Positions 10,731 through 20,298 of a stretch of DNA of 64,000 bases are shown here, piece after piece. Under the pieces are notes generated by a model. That model ran no database searches and had not been told where the DNA came from. It saw only the letters and a list, made by a program, of their open reading frames with translations. The position numbers and the translations under genes are program-made. Origin of the DNA: Symbiodinium natans (taxonomy: Eukaryota > Sar > Dinophyceae > Suessiales > Symbiodiniaceae); assembly GCA_905221605.1 (NCBI GenBank), contig CAJNDS010000073.1:125001-189000 (forward strand). The letters are read 5' to 3'. Every line of letters begins with the position of its first letter. The first letter of the stretch is position 1.

Positions 10731-11293
10731 GTGCTCCAAGAGGAAATCAGCGGAAGCGTCCAAGGCAGCATTGCAAGCATCGAAGGAGAACTGAACAAAC
10801 TGATTTCCCTGCGAAGCCAAGGCACGAAGTTGGTCCGAAAGCCAAGGAAAACCAAAAGGAAACAACCTAGACGAACAGGCTTTGACCCCGATTCCCTAAT
10901 AAAAGAGGTTACTACCCTTGGCACTTCGCACCTCATTGATGGCAGAGTGGTAGAGCTTCTCACCAACCAAGCTTCCCTGCCCGAACCCATTGAAATGAAC
11001 ACGCACCCTCTTAGAGACGTGTGGGTTAAAGTGAAGGGAGCCTGGATCCAGACTGAGGAAGCGGTTGCCTGGGAAGAACTCAAGAAGATGGATAAACCCA
11101 TTGATCCTAAAGCCGAAGCGTGCCTTGTTGTCTATCGCAGGTCCACCATGGACTCTAGACGCCACGCTGACGCGGAGGCTTTCATGCACCGCGAGATTGA
11201 AGGCATTAGGAATGCGGGGGGTCGGTCCTCGGAAGAGCTTGCACCTAAGGGATCTGACAAGGACATTGGACTTGTGGTTTCAGTGCCTCATTC
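10731..11293 (+). pseudogene. Ty1/copia-like polyprotein fragment, 5' part (interrupted by LINE)
   Basis: Plus-strand frame beginning with a charged region (KLVRKPRKTKRKQPRR) and running to VSVPHS, where the 17-base target duplication of the LINE begins. The same frame resumes after the second target copy at 18551 as IQPVVLEDNQATIRIL, a copia-type RNase H. The first part is not itself diagnostic; the assignment rests on frame continuity across the LINE. Frames on the opposite strand overlap its first 370 bases, so the true 5' limit is uncertain. Confidence 0.55.
11277..11293. repeat. Target-site duplication, left copy (17 bp)
   Basis: GTTTCAGTGCCTCATTC, perfectly repeated at 18534-18550 and immediately followed by T9, the complement of the LINE's 3' A tail. 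This is the expected product of target-primed reverse transcription. Confidence 0.92.
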
Positions 11294-11413
11294 TTTTTTT
11301 TTGGGCACATCTGCAATCAGCCTCACGAGCCTCCTGCTAAGTCGACAAGTACCAGTCAGCACTGGTCAAATCATGCAAAGGGAACGGGGAAAAGTTGCTG
11401 TTGGGACATCACG

Positions 11414-13648
11414 TCACAGGCCAGGAGATATGCCATCCCAGCATGGAACAATAGAAGCGAGCGGCTTAACTTTGACACAGCGGTCTAAGGAAGCTATGTC
11501 ACCAGAGACCCGAAGAACCCAAGCCAAGACCTTAGAATGATTGTTAAACTGTCTCGAACAAGTGAGTCCGGACTGATTTCCGAACCCGAATGACTTCATG
11601 TGTCTAATACCTACAATGTGTTCAGCAGCGACACCATGTTTGGCCAAAATTTGTAGAAAGACATCTTTGAATCTGCGAACAAATACTCCAACAGTCATCT
11701 CGTGATCACATATCCCTGCAAACAGGCCATATGTCGCCACAAATTCAACTGCGAGGGCCACCCACGTGGTCCTATCCAGTGTATGCTTAGTCCCCCACTT
11801 CCATCGGCCATCAGCAATAAAGGCGGAAAAAGCCGAAAGCGCATCATTGGAGATAGGAGCCCTCTTAATTTTAACAATGCCACAGTGCACCTGTTGAAGG
11901 GGAGGACTAAGAATACCGTTGAAAAAGACCACTCTTCGGAAGGCTGGATGGAGCGACCACAACCTCTCAGAGATCGAACTGTCGAAATTTTGCTGACGTG
12001 TAACCGCATTTAAGAACACTTGCTCCAACCTGCCGACATGCATAACGCAACAGGACTGTCTGCAGTTTGGTTTGCTCTTGCCCGTTACACGCTTAGCAGG
12101 GCGACAGGTACACGTACACGATAACTTCGCATTGCTGAAAGGTTGCAAGGCCCTATCATTACAAAGATCGGGGGCAATATCAAACTGCGACATATCTTTA
12201 CGCGCAAGCAAGGTTGCCACAGCATGCGTTTGAATGTCGACTGCTCGATATATGAAAGGCTTGAGCTCCTGCAGGTTTGCCAAGAAAGCTTCACGGGCTT
12301 TTTGTTTGGCACTTCTATCAGCAAGAGCATTTCCACGCGTCAAGTGCGAAGGTTGCCCCGTGTATCCACTTGGCACATGAGCTTTCACCTTGATGAACTT
12401 GATATCGCAATCAAGCCTTTTGTGAACCTCATCAAGAAACGCGGCCCACAAGTCAAAATTATCGTAGTTTAGAATATCCTCGCGTCGATATCCATGTTGC
12501 TTGAGAGAGGTTGCCCTATTAACAACAGCTGCACAGTCGCTGACAAGCGTAACCGGCCCACAAGTGAGTTTCAGCGCCAACACAGCTGCATATAGCTCAG
12601 CACGTTGAGATGTGAGATCTCTTCCAGGAAGAGTCACCGCGATGTCCAACTTATCTGGAATTACAACGGCACAAGCGGCGGCACGTAAAGCTGCCCAGTT
12701 TTCATGGTAAGCAGATCCATCCAGAAAAATCGGCTCATCCACTGTGAAGGTCTCTGATATCTCCGGAAACTGAAGCAAAGAGTCATGGAACCTGCCTACT
12801 TTGTAGACTTCATGGGGGGCGAAAAACACTCCAGCAGTCCACGAAACTGCATCTTCATGACCCCTGATAGGTCTGGTGTTCGCATATAACGGGCACTCCA
12901 TGAACAGGTGCTGATGAGTTTCAGCGCATTCTTTGCACCAGCATTCATCTGTGTGGGCCATGTCTGCTGCTTTGAGTCGCGGTCCTGTAAACACACCACC
13001 TGTCATAAGCAAGTCCAAAATGGCGCGGGTGTGGGCATGATTTGAAGGCAGTCGTTGTAGGAAGGGCTTTAAGAACTCAAAGTCCTTGTCGGATCGAAAA
13101 TCTGAGTCTGCAAGAAATCTGGTCAAGAATATGTCAATATCTGAGATGTTTGATGAAAGTTGGCAGTCATGCCGACATGATACTTTTCGAAGAAGATACG
13201 TCCGGACTGCAACTCCGAGCTCATCCTTGAAGTGTTGAGAGCTTCCCGCTGCTAAGCAGATTTCTCCGCGCTGCGGGGTAAGGACAACAAAGTTTTCCGC
13301 ATCAAGAATGGACCATCGCAGGTCCTGACATAGAAAGGCAAAGACGGCTGCTACACCATTGCTAGTCTGTTGCACTTTGCCGGCCAGACCCTGAGCATTA
13401 GCAAGAACCCGCACTGCAAGACCGGGATGCTTCCGAATCATCTTTCTAAGCTTGCAAAATGAGTGCAGAGCCCACTTACCAAAAGGGTCGAGAAAGGGGT
13501 CAGCACGGGTAGCCATACTCAAAAAGGGGCACCGAACAGGGTTCTTCTTAAATAAACAAGCCACAACAGCACGGCAATCTTTCGCAGCATCTGGCATGCC
13601 TTTGCAGCTCGTTCGTTTTGGATAGAGACGCTGCCTTTGAGCCTGCAA
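11414..13648 (-). CDS. LINE ORF2, 3' portion: zinc finger and RNase H
   Basis: Continues the RT ORF in another frame; the overlap is 13519-13648. A CCHC-like finger (CWCKECAETHQHLFMECP) lies near residues 235-250, where LINE polyproteins often have one after the RT. RNase H follows (roughly residues 300-445) with IFLDGSAYHENW (Asp), RAELYAAVLAL (Glu), TLVSDCAAVVNRA (Asp) and TRGNALADRSAK (Asp), so the catalytic set is complete. The C-terminal ~300 residues have a second Cys-rich patch (CTCTCRPAKR...CRQSCC) and no domain I can name. A single frame change separates it from the RT, so the element is either mutated or uses frameshifting. Confidence 0.85.
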   Translation of the reverse strand: MQAQRQRLYPKRTSCKGMPDAAKDCRAVVACLFKKNPVRCPFLSMATRADPFLDPFGKWALHSFCKLRKMIRKHPGLAVRVLANAQGLAGKVQQTSNGVAAVFAFLCQDLRWSILDAENFVVLTPQRGEICLAAGSSQHFKDELGVAVRTYLLRKVSCRHDCQLSSNISDIDIFLTRFLADSDFRSDKDFEFLKPFLQRLPSNHAHTRAILDLLMTGGVFTGPRLKAADMAHTDECWCKECAETHQHLFMECPLYANTRPIRGHEDAVSWTAGVFFAPHEVYKVGRFHDSLLQFPEISETFTVDEPIFLDGSAYHENWAALRAAACAVVIPDKLDIAVTLPGRDLTSQRAELYAAVLALKLTCGPVTLVSDCAAVVNRATSLKQHGYRREDILNYDNFDLWAAFLDEVHKRLDCDIKFIKVKAHVPSGYTGQPSHLTRGNALADRSAKQKAREAFLANLQELKPFIYRAVDIQTHAVATLLARKDMSQFDIAPDLCNDRALQPFSNAKLSCTCTCRPAKRVTGKSKPNCRQSCCVMHVGRLEQVFLNAVTRQQNFDSSISERLWSLHPAFRRVVFFNGILSPPLQQVHCGIVKIKRAPISNDALSAFSAFIADGRWKWGTKHTLDRTTWVALAVEFVATYGLFAGICDHEMTVGVFVRRFKDVFLQILAKHGVAAEHIVGIRHMKSFGFGNQSGLTCSRQFNNHSKVLAWVLRVSGDIASLDRCVKVKPLASIVPCWDGISPGL

Positions 13649-16600
13649 GACTGAGTATAACCCAAGGACTTGACTGTTTTCTTACGGCGAAAGCTCTGAC
13701 GGCCTACTTCTCTAAGAAAACGGTCAGCTTTGGCTTGGCGCTTCGTCAACAATGTCGTTTTTTCGGGGTTCAGGACTTGTCCAATACTCTGATCGAACTG
13801 CTCAACACAGCTTAAAGCATTAGCTAACTCACCTCTGTTGTTTTCTGGGGTCCAAAACTTAGCATCGTCAATGAAAGACCGAAACGAAATCGAGGGACAG
13901 ACATTGTTCAGCACAGTAGCGAACACCGCATACGCAGAGTTGATCATAACAATGGACACGCTACACCCTTGCACTGCAGAGTTGCTTGCAAGAACCCGCC
14001 TACCAAAAGCGCTACCTAATTTAAAAAACTTCGTCTGATTCGAGTAGAAACCAAGCGCGGCCCGATAAACATGTTCAGGCAACCCAAGACGTCTAGCAAT
14101 CCCTAAGGACACTTGAGGGATAACTAAGTCAAAGCACTTGAACCGATCTAGAAACAGAGCCATGGTATCTGAATGGTCATTATGAAGGTCCATGGACAAT
14201 AACCATTCTGAATCGTCTCCACTGCGTGCAGATATTCCACCGATCAAACTTGGAGGAAAGACAGCGGCCTGCCACTGCATCAAACGCCGAAATCGCAAAG
14301 ATGACCAAAGTGAGTAAATGACCGAAGCAATACCGATGCACCTAATATTTTTAGGCGAAGACATATCAACACCTTTAGAGATAGAGGCAATGCTAACCAG
14401 GCGAAGCGCCGCTGGCCATACACCGGTAGCTTCAGCAACTTTCATAACAAGAGCAAACGGAATCCACCCAGAAGGAGGTAAATGCTGAAGTTCTGCAACC
14501 TTCCATCCGTCAAGGCCGGACGCCTTGCAACTACTCTTCTTTTTGAACATCTTGAACAAATCTACGTGATGGATTGCCGGAATATCAGCATCAGTTGCGA
14601 TTTTATCCATGGCTTCATGATATTTCTCATAGAATTCAGCCTCCATTTGATCAACATCCTTATCCGCATGAAAGTTGTAGATTGTCTCCATGTGCTCTGA
14701 AATCATCTCAAGCATTTCGTTGGGATCAGATGTGATGCTACCATCTTCTCTACGAAAAAACCTAGGTTGACCTACACGCTCACCTTTAAGCCATCTATGA
14801 ACCCGGGACCGGTTACCTCTAGCAGATAACTTAATCTTGTGCTTCCATTGATCAATTAGCTCTTGACTCCGAACCGTTTCACAAGCCTCAAGTTTTCTTA
14901 TCAACTCCTCTTGAAGTGAAGTACAGGAGGCCTGCAATTCTAGGGACGAAGACGCGTTGAGTGACGCACTCACGCCACATTTCGCAGCTACTTTGGAGGC
15001 ATTGAAGATAGTCGCAAAGAGCTGAGAGGTCCACTCAGGAGAAACACTCTGGTGCCATACTTTGGCTTTGTTGCGGATCTCATGGATTAGCTTTAGGGCA
15101 GTAGTGAAATTACATCGAGCACGCTTGCGCTTTCCATCCTTAAACAGCGGAGCCTGCCGGAACTCAGGAATACTGCCTCTAGTTGAGGGAACAGAATTGT
15201 CGGCAACTGTGTTGATCATGCTAGTGACTGCTTCACAAGCTGTGGCCCATAGTGCCTCTACATCAAGACGTTCAGCATGCTGTAGTAGGGAAGGCAAGTA
15301 TGCTTCAAGTAGTGGTTTGACGATTGCATCACGGCTCTCCCATTCGCAATCTTTACGGGGTAGGGCACCAAATGACCACTTGGGACTAGGCTTGACAACC
15401 AAGATGTTGGTTCGAAAGGACTCAAGATTGAGGGTAATTGCTGTCGGCGAGTGATTGGGGAAGCCTGTATCCCGAAGTACCGACGCAGATTGAAAAAGAG
15501 GTAAGGCATACCTGTTAAGCAAGAAATAATCAATCCTAGTCTTTCCAAGCCCTGTATTGAGATGAGATGAGCCAGATTTTTGAAAGGTGTGCTCCACTTG
15601 CAATCCTAGGACATGTTGTTGTTCAGCGTAAACATCAAACCACTCATCAGCAATAAAGGAGTTGACAATAGACGTGTTGGCCTCTGGTGGGCTTTGGAAG
15701 TCACCGCACAACAGAATAGGCTGACGACCAAGGGATGCTGCAAAGTTGAAAACATGGTCCATCAGATCATTCCTCTCAGCGGCTGCAGCTGCCCCGGTAG
15801 GCAAGTAAAGATTAAACACGTAAACCCCAAAGCACCCAACAGAAACCCAAACTGCTTGGCAACATTCGTGTATAGAGGGGAAGGAATCGGGAATGGAAAC
15901 CGGGACAGTGGTACAACTAGGCTTCGAAACGATGGCTAAGCCACCAGTGGGTTGGCGGTATTTCGCCAACTTTCCTCGAAGTCTCCGAGTGCTAGGCTGA
16001 GGCCCAGCATTTAACTTCCATCCCTTTTTCTCAAACCGTCGCGTCATGTTGGAAACTTTCGAAAGTGGGATTCTGCTTTCCTGCAGGAAAATACAACTTG
16101 CGCCGCCCTCAGTGCTAACATGAGCATCAAAAGTGGCGATGCGCTCAAAATGCTTGACACATGAAGTCACATTTGCTGATACCAGAGTAAGAGGCCCTTC
16201 ACCTTTGAAACCCTTACACGGAACAAACACATCCCACAACACTGGGTCAGGAGAGGTACGAGACAGGATATCAGAGTCGCCAAAATAAGTCCCGGAACAG
16301 CAACAAAACAGCCCACGGATGGGCTCACACGCTTCAAACGGCGCTTTGCACCAGCAACCAAAGTGTTTATCAACACTCTGGATCTGAGAATAACAAATTA
16401 TGTCGCGTCGATTCACGCTTTCAAGACATGTGTCTGCGCAATGGCCCCCGGCATCAACGCTTCGGTGATAAGGGGAGATTAAAAGACATGCGAAAGAGGG
16501 GCAACAAGAACAGGAGATGAACAGCGCCATTGCGACAGCCGAAGTTTTAGTTCTCAAAACTCGTCTCACCCTAGCCCGCTTAACCTTGGACTGAATCAGA

Positions 16601-16758
16601 CCATAGGGATAACAGCAATAAACAGCTGAAACGACCAGCAACAGCCCAAGCAGCCAAATTTTAACGTGTAAAGTGATAGCGAACAACCAAGCGTACGCAA
16701 GTACCACACAGGCTACTCGGGCATCTCTTATGGCCGCAGATGAGACGAAGGCCAACAA
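13519..16758 (-). CDS. LINE ORF2, 5' portion: membrane/Cys-rich N-terminus, endonuclease, RT
   Basis: 1079 codons. Residues ~1-110 contain two or three hydrophobic stretches (VVLAYAWLFAITL, IWLLGLLLVVSAVYCC, AMALFISCSCC). A Cys-rich segment follows (HCADTCLES, CWCKAPFEACEP, LFCCCSG). AP-endonuclease spans ~188-445: LVSANVTSC, IFLQESRI (Glu), ILLCGDFQSP (Asp) and FPNHSPTAITL (terminal His). RT spans ~730-1000: ASGLDGWKV, motif A LFLDRFKCFDLV, motif B SAVQGCSVSIV, motif C RSFIDDAKFW. It is intact up to the frameshift near residue 1040. A membrane-like N-terminus is unusual for a LINE polyprotein. Confidence 0.9.
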   Translation of the reverse strand: MLAFVSSAAIRDARVACVVLAYAWLFAITLHVKIWLLGLLLVVSAVYCCYPYGLIQSKVKRARVRRVLRTKTSAVAMALFISCSCCPSFACLLISPYHRSVDAGGHCADTCLESVNRRDIICYSQIQSVDKHFGCWCKAPFEACEPIRGLFCCCSGTYFGDSDILSRTSPDPVLWDVFVPCKGFKGEGPLTLVSANVTSCVKHFERIATFDAHVSTEGGASCIFLQESRIPLSKVSNMTRRFEKKGWKLNAGPQPSTRRLRGKLAKYRQPTGGLAIVSKPSCTTVPVSIPDSFPSIHECCQAVWVSVGCFGVYVFNLYLPTGAAAAAERNDLMDHVFNFAASLGRQPILLCGDFQSPPEANTSIVNSFIADEWFDVYAEQQHVLGLQVEHTFQKSGSSHLNTGLGKTRIDYFLLNRYALPLFQSASVLRDTGFPNHSPTAITLNLESFRTNILVVKPSPKWSFGALPRKDCEWESRDAIVKPLLEAYLPSLLQHAERLDVEALWATACEAVTSMINTVADNSVPSTRGSIPEFRQAPLFKDGKRKRARCNFTTALKLIHEIRNKAKVWHQSVSPEWTSQLFATIFNASKVAAKCGVSASLNASSSLELQASCTSLQEELIRKLEACETVRSQELIDQWKHKIKLSARGNRSRVHRWLKGERVGQPRFFRREDGSITSDPNEMLEMISEHMETIYNFHADKDVDQMEAEFYEKYHEAMDKIATDADIPAIHHVDLFKMFKKKSSCKASGLDGWKVAELQHLPPSGWIPFALVMKVAEATGVWPAALRLVSIASISKGVDMSSPKNIRCIGIASVIYSLWSSLRFRRLMQWQAAVFPPSLIGGISARSGDDSEWLLSMDLHNDHSDTMALFLDRFKCFDLVIPQVSLGIARRLGLPEHVYRAALGFYSNQTKFFKLGSAFGRRVLASNSAVQGCSVSIVMINSAYAVFATVLNNVCPSISFRSFIDDAKFWTPENNRGELANALSCVEQFDQSIGQVLNPEKTTLLTKRQAKADRFLREVGRQSFRRKKTVKSLGYTQSCRLKGSVSIQNERAAKACQMLRKIAVLLWLVYLRRTLFGAPF

Positions 16759-16784
16759 GTCTACAAGTTTGCGTTTGGCGAATA

Positions 16785-18443
16785 TTAAACTCGCTGCTGC
16801 TTCGTCGGCGGCGAAACCGGATGAGATGGGGAACCGTGCACAGCAAGACTACTGGACTTCAGCTCACTGATTGCTGCAAGGAGATCTCTAAAGCCAACAT
16901 CTTGAGAGCTCTTCAGCTCCCTCAACTGCTGCTTGGTGTCAACTTGGTCGCTGCGCAATGCTTCAATGTCCTTGACTGCTTGTCCCAATTGTTTTTCGAG
17001 TACATCCACTCTGCCATGAATGACTGTATCCGGCGGCGGCAACAAGGAAGGACCTGTACGAACTGCGGCGAAATTGAGAGCCCGAACTGCAGTTGACCCT
17101 GACGATGTCGAAGACAATGGCGTCGAAGAATCTCCACGCGACTCAATTTGTGAGGAATCCTTCTTGCTGTTTTTCCGCGGCTGCCGCTCCTCTTCGGTGA
17201 CGAGAAGGGTGCCTAGACTAGTGGCAACGCGAATCTGTTTTGGCACATCCGCTGCTGCCACAATGGCTGATGCAAGCTCCTGATAGTGAAAGATTCGAAT
17301 GGGCACAACATTCCACTCAAGCGACTTTGCGGCGGCAATGACCTCCTTCATAGAAGACCCGGAGGGCAGCCCTTGCAGCCGGAACATCTTGGAACACTTG
17401 ACGGCGGAATTGTCTTTGTTGAATCTCTCATCTCCTGGGAACCAATGCTCTCGAGCAGCTGCTAAATGGTCATCTGCGACTTTGGCATACGTTGCTCCCT
17501 GAGAAGCGAAGACGCCCAGGTGCCCCTCAATAGCTTCACCGACCTTGAAGAATTCAGCGAGATTGCGCTCACCATGCACCCTCATAACTTCCAGCCCAGC
17601 TTCACGCGGATCCCGCGGGCCCCGAATTGCACGACATTGAATGGAACAAGCGCCTGAGCGACAGTACACTTTGTCTCGAGCATGACTCGGAACTTGAACT
17701 CTGCGCACCAAGTACTCTTCTTTCGCAATGGCTTTGTGCAACACGGACTGGTCTAGGAAGCCCAAGGACTTCAGCAAGGACTCAACATAAACGCTAAAAG
17801 CTGCGATTGTTCCATATGCCTTCCAATCGGAAGGCGCTGCCTCCTGTTTGCGCATCTCAAACAACAGTGGCAGCTTAAACTCATCGCTCAGCTCAAGCTC
17901 ATGGACACTATGGGTTTTGCTGATAAAGTCCAGTTCATCCACTGCAAGGTTCACCAACGAAACTGCCCGGGCTTCTAGTAGTGAAGCGGTGCCATCCCAC
18001 AAAGAGAGGACAACTTGTTGAACTCTGTTTGACGCGATCCCGAGGGCGGTAATCTTCTGTGAGATGAACCCTTTCAGTATGACGGCACATGGTCTGCTGG
18101 TGCGGATCGCTGCGATTTCCTGCAACCTAGCGAAGTTCACGAAAGCAAAGCCTTCAGACATCTTATTGATCTGGGCTGCAGGAATAGAAGCCATTCCCGC
18201 GCAAGGCGCCCCAGTAACAAGAGACAACTCACCTGGATCTGACAAGGTGATCCCACAAGCATCGTTCTTTGTCTCCCATGCACATCGCTTGGCTGCCATG
18301 GGTACGTCCAAGTGGCCACCCCTACTAAAGAAGTTAACAGAAAACAATCCCCGAAACCAATGACACTCAAACCACGGGGCAGCCCCTAGGCAGTAAACGA
18401 CGACAACACAAGCGACATAAGCAAAGGTGCACATTAGCCTCAT
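16785..18443 (-). CDS. LINE ORF1 (Gag-like, coiled coil)
   Basis: 552 codons ending 26 bases before ORF2. It begins with a hydrophobic segment (TFAYVACVVVVYCLGAA). The middle is alpha-helical and unrecognised. A small Cys pair region (CRSGACSIQCRAI) sits near residues 265-275. The strand-helix pattern VVPIRIFHYQELASAIVAAADVPKQIRVAT could be an RNA-recognition-like fold. The C-terminal ~100 residues are Ser/Thr-rich followed by a heptad-like coiled coil (VDVLEKQLGQAVKDIEALRS). Position and coiled coil fit an RNA-binding, multimerising LINE ORF1p; the biochemical role is inferred. Confidence 0.75.
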   Translation of the reverse strand: MRLMCTFAYVACVVVVYCLGAAPWFECHWFRGLFSVNFFSRGGHLDVPMAAKRCAWETKNDACGITLSDPGELSLVTGAPCAGMASIPAAQINKMSEGFAFVNFARLQEIAAIRTSRPCAVILKGFISQKITALGIASNRVQQVVLSLWDGTASLLEARAVSLVNLAVDELDFISKTHSVHELELSDEFKLPLLFEMRKQEAAPSDWKAYGTIAAFSVYVESLLKSLGFLDQSVLHKAIAKEEYLVRRVQVPSHARDKVYCRSGACSIQCRAIRGPRDPREAGLEVMRVHGERNLAEFFKVGEAIEGHLGVFASQGATYAKVADDHLAAAREHWFPGDERFNKDNSAVKCSKMFRLQGLPSGSSMKEVIAAAKSLEWNVVPIRIFHYQELASAIVAAADVPKQIRVATSLGTLLVTEEERQPRKNSKKDSSQIESRGDSSTPLSSTSSGSTAVRALNFAAVRTGPSLLPPPDTVIHGRVDVLEKQLGQAVKDIEALRSDQVDTKQQLRELKSSQDVGFRDLLAAISELKSSSLAVHGSPSHPVSPPTKQQRV

Positions 18444-18533
18444 CAGCCCCTGAGTTGACAGCTACCACTACGTGGAAGTTTGCACCTACGGTAGACCTGG
18501 TGGCCACGCCACGGCATCTGAGCCGCGACAGCT

Positions 18534-18550
18534 GTTTCAGTGCCTCATTC
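18534..18550. repeat. Target-site duplication, right copy (17 bp)
   Basis: Second copy of GTTTCAGTGCCTCATTC. It marks the 5' boundary of the minus-strand LINE. The copia-like frame resumes directly after it. Confidence 0.92.
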
Positions 18551-18905
18551 AATTCAGCCTGTTGTGCTTGAGGACAACCAAGCCACCATTAGGATTCTTG
18601 AGTCCGGTAGATCCCCAGCCTTTCGTCATGCCGATAAAACGCAGAGGATGAACCTGGGATGGATTTCTGAACAATTTAGGAGAAAACACTATGATCTTGC
18701 GTACATCAGCACTCTGTTACAAGCTGCCGACATCCTCACCAAGCCTTTCACGAACGCTGAGAAGTGGTCTCGAGCGCTTGCGCTTATGGCCATATCGCAT
18801 ATCAAGCTTGGCGCGAGGAAGTCTGGCGCAGCCCTGCTGACGCAGAGGTCTCCTCCTTTGCGCAAGCGGTTGATCATTGAAGTGTGTTGTGGCCTCGCTA
18901 AATGA
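18551..18905 (+). pseudogene. Ty1/copia-like RNase H fragment, 3' part
   Basis: Plus-strand frame continuous with 10731-11293 across the LINE. It reads VLEDNQATIRILESGRS (catalytic Asp region), FRHADKTQRMNLGWISEQF and AADILTKPFTNAEKW, the standard end of copia RNase H (EDN ... DxLTKP). About 45 further codons follow to the stop, with no long terminal repeat recognised nearby. This is the 3' end of the interrupted polyprotein; integrase and RT were not identified in the window. Confidence 0.85.
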
Positions 18906-19490
18906 CAAGTATAAAGATTTTAAGGTCGTTCGCATTACTGAGTCCCTCGACTTGAACGATCCCAAAACCCGCAGGGAAGTTTTGTCCATCGCAAAAGGCC
19001 CACTTCGATGGATGTCGTTTCGGTCTTCGCACCCAATAGACCCGGTTAGACAAAAGAATCCCGAATCCTGATTTTGTAGGAATCAAGCGATTTCTTCGTT
19101 TTCGTCAAAGCGTTTCGTCTATATTTTCCGAAAATAGTTTTAAAAACAAGAGAATTTCGTCTATTTTCGTGCAGCGATTTAGACGAAAATGAGTTGTCGA
19201 AATCGTTAAAATCAGCCGATTTCGGGAAAACACGATTTGCCGAATTCGGGAAAATTTGTCGTTTTCGTTAAATTGTGGCGGAGCTAAACTGCCACCAAAC
19301 TGCTTCGGCCCGCGGTTGAAACTGCTACAAGTTTTGGGTGGGCTTTTCTGGCGCCTGGAGCTTTGAGTTTGGAGAATCAGACGACCAACATCACTGCACC
19401 GAACCATATTTATGTTTTGTTTTTGCTCAGCATAACACATCAGCGGCTTTGCTTGTGCTTGTCTTTTGAGTCCCCAAACAACTTCTTTGG

Positions 19491-19590
19491 GCAGTGAGGA
19501 CCTTGAGATTTCACCTTGAGAGTGTGACCACAAGAGTGACCTTGCGAGACCACCTTCAGAGCGACCAAGAGTGACTTTCTTTCTTTCCGA
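19491..19590. repeat. AGAGTGACC-type minisatellite (left of giant LINE)
   Basis: Irregular units of CTTGAGAGTGTGACC, AAGAGTGACCTTG and AGAGCGACCAAGAGTGAC. The same unit family recurs at 32370-32530 on the other side of the giant LINE. Confidence 0.7.
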
Positions 19591-19799
19591 CGCAGCAAGA
19601 GATACCAAGCTTAGCGACCACACATTGGCGGAGTGACCCGGCGTATAAACGCATACATGTACACAATGAAGTATGTACAATGCATCCAGAGAACGTCACG
19701 AATGACCAAAAAGAACTCAAAGCTACACCAGTGAGACATGCTCAAGTCAGAGGTAGAGGGAAGGAAGAGAACAGGGAGAGGGAGAAGATCTCGTTGCTC

Positions 19800-19833
19800 G
19801 CTGTACACTGTACACTGTACACTATACACTGTG
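19800..19833. repeat. TGTACAC heptamer microsatellite
   Basis: About four to five units of TGTACAC, the last ones degenerate (TATACAC). The unit is nearly palindromic. Confidence 0.85.
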
Positions 19834-20298
19834 CATCTTGCGTGGGACAAAGTGGCGCCGGGGGCAAGCCGAGCATTGCAAGGAAAATGCAGAGCAGAGC
19901 TCAGCTACCCTAGCGGAAGAATGCAATGAACCGAGAGCTGCTTGTTCAGTTGTCACAGTGACCTCAGCAGTGGCAGCATGACGCACAGGTCAGCCATAAA
20001 AGCAGCATTGGACCATTCATGGACCATTCATGGACCGTCGCAGCCCAAAAGTACGCAGTGCACAGCGGTTCAAGGGTCCGGAGAAGAAACGTGGCGACTG
20101 ACTTTTTACTGCCTCGAAGATGAGCAGTATGTCTGCATAGAGCCCCACCCCGGCAAGAGCATGAAAGAGCCAACTAGGTGGCTAGACCCGCAGCAACAGG
20201 AATCAGCATTGCACTGATTCCGGCATGGGAACACAAAAACAATGATAGTGGGTACAGAACCAGGGGCCCACAGGGCTTCCCCGGATGCACCACAAAGG

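Larger units (their letters stand above)
11294..18533 (-). mobile_element. Complete 7.24-kb LINE (EN-RT-RNase H) with TSD and A tail
   Basis: Bounded by a perfect 17-bp target-site duplication. On its own strand the element ends in A9 (T9 at 11294-11302). It carries ORF1 (16785-18443) and ORF2 (16758 to about 11414 across one frameshift), with 26 bases between them. ORF2 has AP-type endonuclease, RT, a CCHC-type finger and RNase H. It lies antisense within a copia-like polyprotein. The perfect TSD and mostly intact frames suggest a relatively recent insertion. Confidence 0.9.
18906..20298. other. Non-coding stretch: TTTTCG-rich segment, short repeats
   Basis: 19080-19275 is rich in TTTTCG/CGAAA-type words on both strands. 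19491-19590 holds an AGAGTGACC-type minisatellite, and 19800-19833 a TGTACAC heptamer array. Probably includes the 3' untranslated region of the giant LINE (minus strand). No gene seen. Confidence 0.5.
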
